Positions 10,490 to 20,227 are shown, numbered from the stretch's first letter. The stretch: DNA of 47,059 nucleotides from Rickettsiales bacterium (GCA_016735445.1 JAERRN010000017.1:1-47059); one strand, 5' to 3'. A program made the numbers and translations. Notes: a model not told the origin generated them from the sequence alone.

Positions 10490-12169
10490 ATGAGTTTTTC
10501 AAAGATCGGTATGCAAGTAATCCCAGTTGGTGGTTGCAATGAAATTGGCATGAATATGACACTATACCACCATAATAATTGCTGGTTAATGGTTGATTGC
10601 GGTATTGGCTTTGCTGGAGAAGGAGAAGCCCCCGGTATTGACATTAAAGTGTTAGATCTAAAATTTTTAGAGGAAAAAAATATTAAATTGTCTGGCATAG
10701 TTATAACCCATGTACATGAAGACCATGTTGGCGGTGTTTGTTATTTATTAAATTATTTAAAATGTCCAATATATTCTACTGTTTTTGTTGCTAATTTTTT
10801 ACGCAATAGGGCGCTTAGTTTAAAAATAGCCAGAGATTTAAATATAATTGAGATATTACCAACAAATCCTATTTTTCAAGTTGGCTCTTTTAGCGTTGAA
10901 ATGGTTGGTTTAACTCATTCCATTGTTGAGTCTCGTGGTTTATATATAAAAGCAGATGGAGTAAAAACGTTTCATACTGGAGATTGGAAATTTGACCCGA
11001 ATCCTGTTGTTGGCGAATTGTCGCAGAAAGATCGTTTAAAAGAGATTGGAGATGAAGGTCTAGATTTGTTAGTTTGTGATTCAACAAATGTTTTTAAACC
11101 AGGTCCAAGTGAAACAGAAGGTTCAATGGAGGACAGCTTGTTAAATCTTCTTAAGGGTGAAAAAAACAGAATTGTCATAGGTTTATTTTCGTCTAACATT
11201 GCCAGATTAACAACAATTGCAAAAATTGCTAAGGTTTTGAATAGAAAACTCGTTGCTGCTGGCACTTCTTTGCATAAAATTATTGGCATTGCTGTAAAAA
11301 GTGGTTATCTTACAGATCTAGACTATGTTGATTTAAAACAGGCCCGAGATATTCCTCGGGATGAAATATTGCTAGTTGCTACCGGTTGCCAAGGTGAACC
11401 AATGGCGACTATATCTAAATTAGCAAGTTGTCAACATCCATTATTAAAGCTGTCTACTGGCGATATGGTTGTTTTGTCTTCTAAAATTATACCTGTTAAC
11501 CATAATAGAATTTTAAAAATGGTAGACACGTTTATTACGAAGGGGATTAACGTTATAACCGAAAAAGATGCTTTTGTTCATGTTTCTGGTCACCCTAACG
11601 CATTGGAACTTAAAGAAATGTACTCTCTTTTAAGACCTACTAACGCACTTCCTGTACATGGCAATCCTTTATTGCTAAGAGAGCATTGCAGATTAGCTAC
11701 AGAATCTTTTGGCGCCGCTAAATCTCATTTTACATCTGATGGCTCTGTGTTCTCGGTTAATAAATCTGGAGAAATGACAGAGATTGACAAAATGAAAGTT
11801 TACGAACTTGGTGTTGATGGTTATATTTTAAGACCTTTGGACAGCATCGTAATGAAGGAGCGTAAAAAAATAGAACAAGCAGGCTCGATTTCTTGTTTTG
11901 TTTCTATAGATTCAAGCGGTAGGTTGTTTCATGATCCTAGTATTTTATCTGCCGGTTTGTTAGACGAAGAAGAGGATCTAGATTTAATTGATGAAATTAT
12001 TGGCTTAGTTATAAAGTTAATTCAACGGTGTAGTTACGATTTTAGCTCTGATGCGAGCCAAAGTAACAAACAAAAGCTTAGCTCAGATATTTCTCGCAGA
12101 ATACTACAGCATGTTAGGCATTTTACTAACAAAAGCCCATTGGTTAAGACGTCTATAACCATTGTGTAG
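10490..12169 (+). CDS. rnj: Ribonuclease J
   Basis: Metallo-beta-lactamase/beta-CASP motifs GGCNEIGMN, HVHEDHVGG, HTGDWKFDP, CDSTN, VSGHPN, PVHGN. Confidence 0.93.
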   Translation: MSFSKIGMQVIPVGGCNEIGMNMTLYHHNNCWLMVDCGIGFAGEGEAPGIDIKVLDLKFLEEKNIKLSGIVITHVHEDHVGGVCYLLNYLKCPIYSTVFVANFLRNRALSLKIARDLNIIEILPTNPIFQVGSFSVEMVGLTHSIVESRGLYIKADGVKTFHTGDWKFDPNPVVGELSQKDRLKEIGDEGLDLLVCDSTNVFKPGPSETEGSMEDSLLNLLKGEKNRIVIGLFSSNIARLTTIAKIAKVLNRKLVAAGTSLHKIIGIAVKSGYLTDLDYVDLKQARDIPRDEILLVATGCQGEPMATISKLASCQHPLLKLSTGDMVVLSSKIIPVNHNRILKMVDTFITKGINVITEKDAFVHVSGHPNALELKEMYSLLRPTNALPVHGNPLLLREHCRLATESFGAAKSHFTSDGSVFSVNKSGEMTEIDKMKVYELGVDGYILRPLDSIVMKERKKIEQAGSISCFVSIDSSGRLFHDPSILSAGLLDEEEDLDLIDEIIGLVIKLIQRCSYDFSSDASQSNKQKLSSDISRRILQHVRHFTNKSPLVKTSITIV

Positions 12170-12276
12170 GTATTATTGTTTTTGTATTCCCTCGGTTAGA
12201 TTTTAGTATTATTTGTTAACTAATATATTAATGTGCATTTTGGCATGTATTATGTATTTAATTTTAATTTTAGTAT

Positions 12277-12303
12277 TTGTTTAACCCTCGTCGAGGGTAT
12301 AAT
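12277..12303 (+). promoter_or_regulatory. Candidate promoter with operator-like palindrome in the spacer, upstream of rplY
   Basis: TTGTTT (12277-12282), 15-nt spacer containing palindrome ACCCTCGTCGAGGGT (12284-12298), TATAAT (12298-12303). Confidence 0.4.
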
Positions 12304-12434
12304 TTTATATATGGAGATGGATTTTTTGCCTTACTATTGCTATTTTGCAATAATACTTGACAATTAGTTATTGTGTCGGTACTAGTTTTTATATCCTGTT
12401 TACTATGGTTTTATAACATTATAGTAGTATAATT

Positions 12435-13082
12435 ATGTCAGAATTTAATTACAAACTTGAGGTCGAGCCAAGAAATGCTTTTGGTAAGGTTCTTGTCGCA
12501 AAGTTGAGGTTGAGCGGTTTTATTCCCGCTGTTGTGTATTCTAGGTTTGAGAAAGGTAAATCTGATAACATTAGCATTTTGGCCTCTGATGCCAATATGG
12601 TTGTTAGCGATTATCAGGCTAAGTCCCGTTTATTAGAGCTAGTTCTTGATGGAAAGGTAAGAAAGGTACTTTTGAAATCGGTTGATTTTGACCCAGTTAC
12701 CGATTTACCGGTACATTTTGATTTTATGGAAGTTGAACTTGGTGACGTTGTTACTGTTTCTCTACCTGTTAGGGTTATCCATGCAGATAAGTCTGTTGGG
12801 GTAAAGCGTGGTGGAGATATAATCATTCTTCGGTATAATGTTCCTGTCGCAATTAAGGTTTCCAAAAATCCGTCAGAGATATTGGTTGACGTTGCTGATT
12901 CTGTGATAGGTAGCAGATATAAGTTATCCAATGCTATAGTGCCAGAAGATGCAGTTATAGGTCAGGATTTACTTATTGTGAAAGTTGTTGGTCGTAGGTC
13001 TGGCGCCAAGGTTGGCAACGATGAAGCAGGAGGTGATCCTGCTGATAAGCAGAATGAATCTACAGAACAGAAGAGTTCTTAG
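12435..13082 (+). CDS. rplY: 50S ribosomal protein L25/general stress protein Ctc
   Basis: YKLEVEPRNAFGKVLVAKLRLSGFIPAVVYS and HFDFMEVELGDVVTVSLPVRVI match the L25/TL5/Ctc family. Confidence 0.92.
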   Translation: MSEFNYKLEVEPRNAFGKVLVAKLRLSGFIPAVVYSRFEKGKSDNISILASDANMVVSDYQAKSRLLELVLDGKVRKVLLKSVDFDPVTDLPVHFDFMEVELGDVVTVSLPVRVIHADKSVGVKRGGDIIILRYNVPVAIKVSKNPSEILVDVADSVIGSRYKLSNAIVPEDAVIGQDLLIVKVVGRRSGAKVGNDEAGGDPADKQNESTEQKSS

Positions 13083-13119
13083 TTTTACTGCTTGGTTGGC
13101 TGTTTATCGGTACAACTAT

Positions 13120-13195
13120 GGTGGCTGTAGCTTAGTGGGAGAGCTCTAGATTGTGGTTCTAGAAGGCGCCAGTTCGAATCTGGTCAGCCACCCCA
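13120..13195 (+). tRNA. tRNA-His(GTG)
   Basis: Acceptor GTGGCTG/CAGCCAC with G-1:C73, anticodon loop TTGTGGT, T-arm GTTCGAATC, encoded CCA. Confidence 0.95.
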
Positions 13196-13278
13196 CCAAT
13201 TTGTTGTTTTATTTTTTATCTTTAGCTATATATAGTGTGTCTGTGTGCTGTGTTAGTAAAATACTTAGTGGTAGCGAT

Positions 13279-14202
13279 ATGCGTGCGTTATGTACGTTTA
13301 TTTGTTACTCTGGTAAAAAAGCAATGGTATTGCTTTTAGTTTTTCAGTTATCAGGGTGTGGTTTTGTCCATAACGTGGCAAAACTAACTAGATCTAATGC
13401 TGTTACGTACTCTCTTAGCGAGTTATACATTGATAATAGCGAACCTAGTAAAACTTCTATTTTAGTAAAGATTGTTGACATTGGCTGCTTTAAGGAGAAA
13501 CAATTAGCAAATGTTAAGTTAGAATTAATAGATATAATAAAGGGAATGGGTTATAATATTGTTGATTCCATCTCTGATGCAAACATGATAATCACTCTAT
13601 CCTTTAAGAATTTTAGCCAGATATCTGATAAAATGTTAAACAGTGTAGAGAAATATGTTCATTATAAAGAGATTACTGGTTCTATTGTAACGTCTCATGA
13701 CAAGATGATACCAAACGATGTTAAACTTGCCATGGCTGGTAATGGTGTTTCTGTTTCTAGTTCATCCGGTAATACTGCTTATTCTGGTACTGTTGGTTTT
13801 TTCACAAGGTTATTACAGCGCGATTTTAGCAGTGGCTTGGCATTAGGTATGTTAGGTAGTTTTTTAATTGCAGGTTCTAACCCTGTTACTTTAATTTTAG
13901 GCGCTGCCGTTGGTGCTGTTATTACAGTTTTATTACAGATTATAACAATTACAAAAAGCTATAGTGGATCTGTGAGTATTAGAATTTCAAAAAGGTGTGA
14001 GAAGTACGATGTGAAAAGAAAATTCTTAACATTTGAATCGTCAAATATTATAAGAGAGTCTTTTTTAGAATCAAAGCATGATTGGGTTGATTATGATTCT
14101 GATTTACTAATTGTTGTTAATTCCCCATTAACAATGAATAGAGGCAGAAAACTATTTACAGAACAATCTATTAACTCTATTAAGAGTATATTATCACATT
14201 AA
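13279..14202 (+). CDS. Predicted lipoprotein, TraT-like (complement resistance/surface exclusion family)
   Basis: Lipobox LVFQLSGC; TSILVKIVDIGCFKEKQLANVKLELIDIIKGMGYNIVDSISDANMIITLSFKNFSQ parallels TraT [51 protein letters not shown]; Gly-rich helix midway and similar C-terminus. Longer ORF start at 13153 lies inside tRNA-His. Confidence 0.65.
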   Translation: MRALCTFICYSGKKAMVLLLVFQLSGCGFVHNVAKLTRSNAVTYSLSELYIDNSEPSKTSILVKIVDIGCFKEKQLANVKLELIDIIKGMGYNIVDSISDANMIITLSFKNFSQISDKMLNSVEKYVHYKEITGSIVTSHDKMIPNDVKLAMAGNGVSVSSSSGNTAYSGTVGFFTRLLQRDFSSGLALGMLGSFLIAGSNPVTLILGAAVGAVITVLLQIITITKSYSGSVSIRISKRCEKYDVKRKFLTFESSNIIRESFLESKHDWVDYDSDLLIVVNSPLTMNRGRKLFTEQSINSIKSILSH

Positions 14203-14298
14203 TTAAATAGGTTTTTGCCATATTGCTACCAATTGTGTTTAAGTTATATTTTAATTAAAACTAGTTGAGGTTATTTTTATACAATTTGCCTTGTACGG

Positions 14299-14320
14299 TG
14301 CTATTTTGTATAAAATAGCA
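14299..14320. terminator. Candidate bidirectional terminator hairpin
   Basis: TGCTATTTT-gtat-AAAATAGCA, perfect 9-bp stem between convergent genes. Confidence 0.5.
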
Positions 14321-14382
14321 GTTATATATTTAAGCTTAATTATGCATAATCACTATAAACAGCTATATCTTTGTTAAAAGGT

Positions 14383-15273
14383 TTAAAGGTTTTGCCAGAT
14401 TCCAAAAATTATTCCAGAACCTCTTTGATATCCCGATTGTGGCAATAAGTTTACATTACTACCTGCATCAAATACCAAACCAACAACAAGAGATGTATTT
14501 TTTGTTATGTGCGTTGCCACGTTAATGGTAAATATACCTATATGATAGGAAGTAATTTCTGTATCCATCCCTGATTGCGTATATAGATGAAATATTTTTC
14601 TAAATTGTAATATTATCGATATATCGCTAAGATGCACACCAATTCCGGCCTCAATTCTTATTTCGTCAAATGGAAGAAGTAGTCTATTTCTGTAGGCCGC
14701 TGATATATAAAAGAAGGCTCCTTCTGATTGTGTTACGCCCGGTATTCCGACTTGTGAGTCGTGTAGACTAAAACCTAAACTCGCTTGTATTTGAAAATCG
14801 GATTGCGATTGGTAGTTAAATAGCATATTTCCAAGTTCGTTTTTTTTATATATTGCTGGCGCTTTTAGTCTTGGCTCTATAGTAAAAACTACTCCTTTGT
14901 AATTAAAGATTTTTTGCTTGTAGTATAGTTCTGTTATTGGTATCCCAATTGTGGTTTCTTTCATTAAAATATTATTAGCTGTTCCGTAAAGAGAGGAGAA
15001 GATATCTACCCCAACTGTGCCCGTTTTAAACAATCCGTATTCTACAATCAAATTATGATGTAGCCCCAATAAATACGGCTCATCATTCGGGTTAATGTCT
15101 TTAATAAATTCTTTTGTCATAATAAAATTATTTATTATTTGGAAGGAGCCTTTCTTTTGTACCCAAGTATTTGCTTTGGTGTAATTATTTTTACAAGCTA
15201 GAGTTGTAAAAATAATACAATATATACTAATATATGTAACTAATCTTATAGTGCGCAGATAGTTTGTTATCAA
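14383..15273 (-). CDS. Predicted exported outer-membrane beta-barrel-like protein
   Basis: Hydrophobic N-terminus ending TTLAC; alternating amphipathic strands (IRIEAGIGVHLSDISIILQF, NTSLVVGLVFDAGS) and C-terminal aromatic strand GSGIIFGIWQNL. Confidence 0.45.
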   Translation of the reverse strand: MITNYLRTIRLVTYISIYCIIFTTLACKNNYTKANTWVQKKGSFQIINNFIMTKEFIKDINPNDEPYLLGLHHNLIVEYGLFKTGTVGVDIFSSLYGTANNILMKETTIGIPITELYYKQKIFNYKGVVFTIEPRLKAPAIYKKNELGNMLFNYQSQSDFQIQASLGFSLHDSQVGIPGVTQSEGAFFYISAAYRNRLLLPFDEIRIEAGIGVHLSDISIILQFRKIFHLYTQSGMDTEITSYHIGIFTINVATHITKNTSLVVGLVFDAGSNVNLLPQSGYQRGSGIIFGIWQNL

Positions 15274-15300
15274 ATTTGTTTTTTGATTTGTTTTTGGTTG

Positions 15301-15990
15301 TTAATCGTGTCTGGTTCTATGCAGACCGTTTAATCTTATTTTAAATATAGCCGTTTTCCCCTGATTAGGAGCATCTGGATTTTCATCTTCTAACTGGCAA
15401 GTAATTAATTGCCTTTCTCTTGATTTTAAAGAAGAAATTTTTGGATCTGTTTTATTTCTTGGATGGTTAGGGAATATCATTTCTAATTCGATTGTGTCAA
15501 AGTCACTATGCTCAACAATTATATGTATGTGAGGCGTTCTAAGACCATAAAACCCTGGCATAATTGTTGTAAATACATAATGACCGGTATTATCAGTTAC
15601 ACAATAGCCAGCCGATAGAAAATCGGGGTCATGCTTATTGTAGTCATCTTTATCTACTAGATAATTATAGTAACCAAAATGATTTGCCTGCCATATTTTA
15701 ATTTTTACATTTTCTATTGGCGCGTCAGCTAAGTCAACTACTTTACCATATATTACCAAAGGCTCACCTTTTGCTAAAAAGGGACTTCCGTTTTTTCTTC
15801 GTAAATTATTTGTTGTTGGAAAAGATAACGGTTTTGCGTGTTTATCTTTATAATTATTTGACGTTAAATAGCCTATGTTATATAGTATAATTTCTGGGGC
15901 TGTACCGTAAGTATTTTTATTGGTAACAAAAAAAGACAGGGTTAGTAATGCTATTATCTTGCTAAATTGCATACTAATGTAAATTAACAA
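15301..15990 (-). CDS. Exported intradiol ring-cleavage dioxygenase-family protein
   Basis: IYGKVVDLADAPIENVKIKIWQANHFGYYNY ... GHYVFTTIMPGFYGLRTPHIHIIVEH; Tyr/Tyr and HxH iron-ligand pattern retained; N-terminal signal-like segment. Confidence 0.82.
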   Translation of the reverse strand: MLIYISMQFSKIIALLTLSFFVTNKNTYGTAPEIILYNIGYLTSNNYKDKHAKPLSFPTTNNLRRKNGSPFLAKGEPLVIYGKVVDLADAPIENVKIKIWQANHFGYYNYLVDKDDYNKHDPDFLSAGYCVTDNTGHYVFTTIMPGFYGLRTPHIHIIVEHSDFDTIELEMIFPNHPRNKTDPKISSLKSRERQLITCQLEDENPDAPNQGKTAIFKIRLNGLHRTRHD

Positions 15991-16054
15991 ATGCTAGTAT
16001 ATTTTTATACCACTTTATTAACTATGCAGTACGTAAATTGCAAGTTTAATTATA

Positions 16055-16996
16055 TTAGGTAATTCTTTTTAAGCTAAATATTAAGTCTTGTTTTGCTATT
16101 TCTTTATTAATAAGAGCCTTTTTTAAGGGCTTTGTTTTATATGCGTTAAGTTTGTCATGAAATAAAAAAAGCTTTCTATGATTTGGCTTAATTTTAAGCA
16201 CAACTTTATCTCCAATACCTATTCTAAGTAGTGCTTGTTCAATTTGTATTGGTATTTGACCGTTACCAATGTTTATATTTTTTATTTGTCCATTAGTAAC
16301 CTTTTTACCGTCTATTGTTTTTATATCATATTTTAGTGAAATAATTTCGTTACATTTAGTTTTATATTTATTCTTTGCTGATATATATAGAATAATTGGC
16401 GGTTCTGTTATTACTTGGGGCATTACGTCTTTTATTTCTACAGACTGACAAGTAATCTCGGATGACAGTAGAATAGATTTAGTTTTAGGTATATTTTTAC
16501 AAGCATATATTACATCTCCTTTTCTTGCGTATGGTATTTCATTTTGTAGTTCCTCAAATATACCATGCTGCTGCTGTCCAGATATAAATAGTAGTATTTT
16601 TTCTGCTGATTTTACATTGTGGCCTGTATTATGTATTGGTGCAGAATTTATTTGATCAAGTGTTTCCTCTTTAAATTTTACTTTTAATTGCGTTCCGCAA
16701 AAAGCAATTGGCTCTTGTAACGATGGCTCTTCTTGGTATATTATAAAAGCTTTATTGTACATGTATAGATGATAGTCGACGGTTTTCATAAAAGGCATGT
16801 TTTCCCCAACAAAAAGTTGTTGATCTTGAACTATAATTTGCTGGGTATTGTTTTGTAATAAATTGTTATCCGCTTGTGAGGTTTGTAACATTTGCTCTAA
16901 TAAGTCTCTCTTATTATAAGATGTAAAAATTAAAAACATCACCGCAAGCATTTTTCCTACTCTATGTCTATTTTTGTGAAAACCTCCGTTACACAT
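16055..16996 (-). CDS. Predicted exported protein with C-terminal FKBP-like domain
   Basis: YDIKTIDGKKVTNGQIKNINIGNGQIPIQIEQALLRIGIGDKVVLKIKPN follows the FKBP order (DG.., G.G.IP.IE.AL..M..GDK..L.I.P). Confidence 0.45.
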   Translation of the reverse strand: MCNGGFHKNRHRVGKMLAVMFLIFTSYNKRDLLEQMLQTSQADNNLLQNNTQQIIVQDQQLFVGENMPFMKTVDYHLYMYNKAFIIYQEEPSLQEPIAFCGTQLKVKFKEETLDQINSAPIHNTGHNVKSAEKILLFISGQQQHGIFEELQNEIPYARKGDVIYACKNIPKTKSILLSSEITCQSVEIKDVMPQVITEPPIILYISAKNKYKTKCNEIISLKYDIKTIDGKKVTNGQIKNINIGNGQIPIQIEQALLRIGIGDKVVLKIKPNHRKLFLFHDKLNAYKTKPLKKALINKEIAKQDLIFSLKRIT

Positions 16997-17050
16997 TTTG
17001 TTGTTTGTTTAACTTATGATATTTAGTTATATTTAAATATAATTTTATAG

Positions 17051-17914
17051 TTAATTTAATGAACGTAATAGATCGTTTAATGCAACTTTATTACGAGATT
17101 GAAGATCTACTTTTTTTACAATTATTGCGGCAGACATATTTACGTTAGGATATTTTTGAGAAGGCACAGAGCCAGATACCACTACAGAGCCAGCTGGGAT
17201 AATTCCAAAAGATACATTTCCGGTTTCTCTGTCTACAATTCTGGTTGATGCACTAATTGAAACACCGTTTGATATAACACTACCTTTCTCAACGATAACG
17301 CCTTCAACAATCTGGCTACCAGCGCCAATAAAACAATCATCTTCTATAATAACGGGGTTTTGGTTTACTGGCTCAAGTACACCGCCAATACTTGCATTAC
17401 TTGACACATGACACCGTTTGCCAATCTGCGCACAACTCCCAATTGTTGACCAAATATCTATCATTGTTTCATTTCCTATATATGCACCTATGTTAACAAA
17501 AGAAGGCATTATAACGCAGCTCTTACCAATGTAAGAACCGTTTCTAATAAAAGATCCAGGTACGGCTCTAATTTGTTTATTTATAAATTGTTCTTCAGAC
17601 CAATTATTTGTTTTTAAGTCTACTATATCGTACCAAGTTATACTGCCTTTTGACGTTGGTATTTTTACTAGTTGGCTATTGTTTGTTTTGAAAGATAACA
17701 ATATTGCTTTTTTTACCCACTGGTTTGTTTGCCATTTATCGTTTATTTTTTCCGCCACTCTAATACTGCCATCGTTTAGTTTGTTAATAACAAAATCTAT
17801 AGTTTTTTTTATTTCTGGCTTTGTTGTGTCTAGTTTGTTTTGCAATAAAAGATTCCAACTGTCTTCTATTGTTTTACTTATTTCTGCTATTTTTATATTG
17901 GTGTCGTTTGTCAT
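17051..17914 (-). CDS. dapD: 2,3,4,5-tetrahydropyridine-2,6-dicarboxylate N-succinyltransferase
   Basis: Left-handed beta-helix hexapeptides; VPGSFIRNGSYIGKSCVIMPSFVNIGAYIGNETMIDIWSTIGSCAQIGKRCHVSSNASIGGVLEP. Confidence 0.95.
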   Translation of the reverse strand: MTNDTNIKIAEISKTIEDSWNLLLQNKLDTTKPEIKKTIDFVINKLNDGSIRVAEKINDKWQTNQWVKKAILLSFKTNNSQLVKIPTSKGSITWYDIVDLKTNNWSEEQFINKQIRAVPGSFIRNGSYIGKSCVIMPSFVNIGAYIGNETMIDIWSTIGSCAQIGKRCHVSSNASIGGVLEPVNQNPVIIEDDCFIGAGSQIVEGVIVEKGSVISNGVSISASTRIVDRETGNVSFGIIPAGSVVVSGSVPSQKYPNVNMSAAIIVKKVDLQSRNKVALNDLLRSLN

Positions 17915-18092
17915 TCTGGCTGATTATTAAATGATTTTAAACGCAGGCTATCTTGTTTGCAATATCGCGATTATTGATATTAAAGTTGTTATTTGTCAAG
18001 ATACTTAATTTTACCAGTTATATTTTATTGTCCATTACCCTTTTATTTTGTTTAAGCATGGATATAGGTAACTAAGTAATTCGTATGTTATC

Positions 18093-19616
18093 GTGTTTTA
18101 TAAAGTTTGTAAGATGTTTTATAGTGTATTGAGAAATAGAAATCTACGCAACTTGCTAGGTTTTTCGTTTTTTGCCGATTTAATGGTTTTCTACCCATTT
18201 TATAATTCTATGTTTATTAATAGCGGTTTGCGTATTAATGACATACTAACATTATTAGCTGTAATGCAAATTGGCAAAATACTATTTGATTTGCCAGTTG
18301 GTTTAATTGCCGATTTGTTCGATCGGAAATATATTTTTCTATGGTTACCAATATTACGATTTATTATGTTAGCGCTTTGGATTCTATTTTATAGTAAGTG
18401 GTCTTTTATGTTAGGAATGTTTTTATTTGGCGCGTCTATTAGTTGCTTATTTGGTAATATTGAGTCGTATGCTTATGATTTTTTGAAAACAGATAATTTT
18501 GTATACGATTTAGATTCAAACAATGACTCCGATAAATCTTCTATAAAAAAAAGTTATTTATCGCCAAAAGAAAAACAAAGAAATAACTTTGCAAGCTTTA
18601 TTAGTTTATTATATATTGTGCAAAATGGGTCTATATCTGTTGCTAGTTTATTAGGTTATTTATTATTTAACCATATTGGCTATAAAGGGATTCTTCTAGT
18701 AAGTGCCTTTTTTTGTTTAATTGCTTTTTATTTTGCTACTTTATCTTTACAGTATAAACCTTCACAACAAAAACCTTCACAACAAAATACAAATAGCAGG
18801 TGCGTTAATTATTCATTAATGCATAGGTTACGTTTAAATTTTATTTCTTCTGTAAAGGTTATATTTAACAATATTAATATATTTAGTGTAAATTATTTTA
18901 ATATTTTTAACAACCTGTATCGTATCTTAAAAGATGCAAAAGAGCTTCTTCAGGGTGCTGTTGCACAAATTGTAAAAAATACCGTCTTAAGGTATACTCT
19001 TTTATGGTTTTTAGTACATACAGCATTGTATATTTTTATGATAGATTTTCATTCTATTACTATGCTAAATATGGGTTTAGAGTCGCATAATGTTGCCATT
19101 ATTATTTCTATTTTGACGCTTATAAAATTTTTTGTCAATACACTTGTGCCAAGGTTGTCTAGGTGTTTTAGTTTTAAAAATATTTTATTAGTTGACGGTA
19201 TTGGTCTTATGCTGTTGTTTTTTTCTAGCCTTTTAGGCAATGTTAGTTTAATAGTTGCAATATTTGTTTTTTTAATACTTTTTTCTTTCTCTGATATTGC
19301 AATTATTTCTTTAATTCAAGAAGAGCTTGAATCAGAACATAGAACAGTTGTTATGTCTGGTGTAGGTGTAATTATTTCTTTATTTGTAATTATCTTCCAA
19401 CAGTTAGCAATAAGAAAATACAACTTTATGTTTAACCTTGCACCTAGTATTGCAGGGAGTGAAAAAAGCGCTAGTGGTGCACCAATTGTGTTTATATTCT
19501 CAATATTAGTTTTGCTTTATAGCGCTGCGAAAGTAGGACTTTTACATAAACATAAAAACCATAGAATTTTAACAAAGGTAAATGGCGTAAGTAAACAAAA
19601 TAAACACACTGTTTAA
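18093..19616 (+). CDS. MFS transporter
   Basis: About 12 hydrophobic segments; DLPVGLIADLFDRKYIF resembles the MFS loop 2-3 motif. Confidence 0.8.
   Translation: MFYKVCKMFYSVLRNRNLRNLLGFSFFADLMVFYPFYNSMFINSGLRINDILTLLAVMQIGKILFDLPVGLIADLFDRKYIFLWLPILRFIMLALWILFYSKWSFMLGMFLFGASISCLFGNIESYAYDFLKTDNFVYDLDSNNDSDKSSIKKSYLSPKEKQRNNFASFISLLYIVQNGSISVASLLGYLLFNHIGYKGILLVSAFFCLIAFYFATLSLQYKPSQQKPSQQNTNSRCVNYSLMHRLRLNFISSVKVIFNNINIFSVNYFNIFNNLYRILKDAKELLQGAVAQIVKNTVLRYTLLWFLVHTALYIFMIDFHSITMLNMGLESHNVAIIISILTLIKFFVNTLVPRLSRCFSFKNILLVDGIGLMLLFFSSLLGNVSLIVAIFVFLILFSFSDIAIISLIQEELESEHRTVVMSGVGVIISLFVIIFQQLAIRKYNFMFNLAPSIAGSEKSASGAPIVFIFSILVLLYSAAKVGLLHKHKNHRILTKVNGVSKQNKHTV
18756..18785 (+). repeat. Perfect 15-bp tandem duplication inside the MFS gene
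   Basis: aaaccttcacaacaa x2, encoding KPSQQKPSQQ. Confidence 0.95.
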
Positions 19617-19655
19617 CATAGCGTATACATTGCTTAAATGGTGCCGATTTGGGTA

Positions 19656-20069
19656 TTATATTCTAGACGGTATGTTGCTTTTTTCCGTTCCTTTTTTTTG
19701 TTCATTTTTAGCGAACGACATTACCTTATTTTTATTTTGCGATTTATTTATAGGTTTTGCTATTGCACTGGTGTTATGTTTTATGTTATCTTTTTGCATT
19801 TCGGTTTCTACAGCTATTATTTTAGATTTCACTTTTTGCGTTATATGCGTGATTTTTTTAATCGCAGAAGATATTAAACGTGAACTTTTTTCCTCGCTTA
19901 ATAGCTGTGCGGAAGAATACAGTTCTGTTCTTGGAGTCTGTTTGTTATCTGTTATATTGGTGTTATCTTTTAAAGTTGCACTGTTTGCAACTTGACCTTG
20001 TGTTTTTACTATATTGCTTGGTTTACGCAAAGCTTGTGGCATTAATGGTTGGTATTTTTTATCAATCAT
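19656..20069 (-). CDS. Hypothetical Lys/Ser/Thr-rich protein, uncertain
   Basis: ATG-initiated 137-aa hydrophilic ORF; overlaps TTG-initiated antisense membrane-like ORF 19630-19995. Confidence 0.3.
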   Translation of the reverse strand: MIDKKYQPLMPQALRKPSNIVKTQGQVANSATLKDNTNITDNKQTPRTELYSSAQLLSEEKSSRLISSAIKKITHITQKVKSKIIAVETEMQKDNIKHNTSAIAKPINKSQNKNKVMSFAKNEQKKGTEKSNIPSRI

Positions 20070-20193
20070 AAATATATATTATAAAACGTTATATAATAAC
20101 AAAATAGCTTTACTAAGGTAGTGTGTATAATTTGGACGGTAAGTTGTCAAGAAATTTTACCATAAATAATTAGTATAGTAGAATTTGTTGGGC

Positions 20194-20227
20194 TGCTAAA
20201 AAGGGTATTTTTAGATATTTTTTAGCA
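20194..20227 (+). ncRNA. Hairpin in the 5' region of the RNase D-like gene (possible leader RNA)
   Basis: TGCTAAAAA (20194-20202) pairs with TTTTTAGCA (20219-20227). Confidence 0.35.

Noticed and set aside
12428-12434. TATAATT directly before the rplY ATG (similar AGTATAATTATG before mltG)
   Set aside because: Too close to the start codon to act as a -10 for these genes; likely compositional
13153-13278. N-terminal extension of the TraT-like ORF (MVLEGASSNLVSHPTN...)
   Set aside because: The start lies within tRNA-His; ATG at 13279 gives a proper lipoprotein signal
19630-19995. TTG-start plus-strand membrane-like ORF opposite 19656-20069
   Set aside because: One of two mutually overlapping ORFs; hydrophobic composition is expected from the complement of a Lys/Asn-rich AT-rich gene; neither is secure
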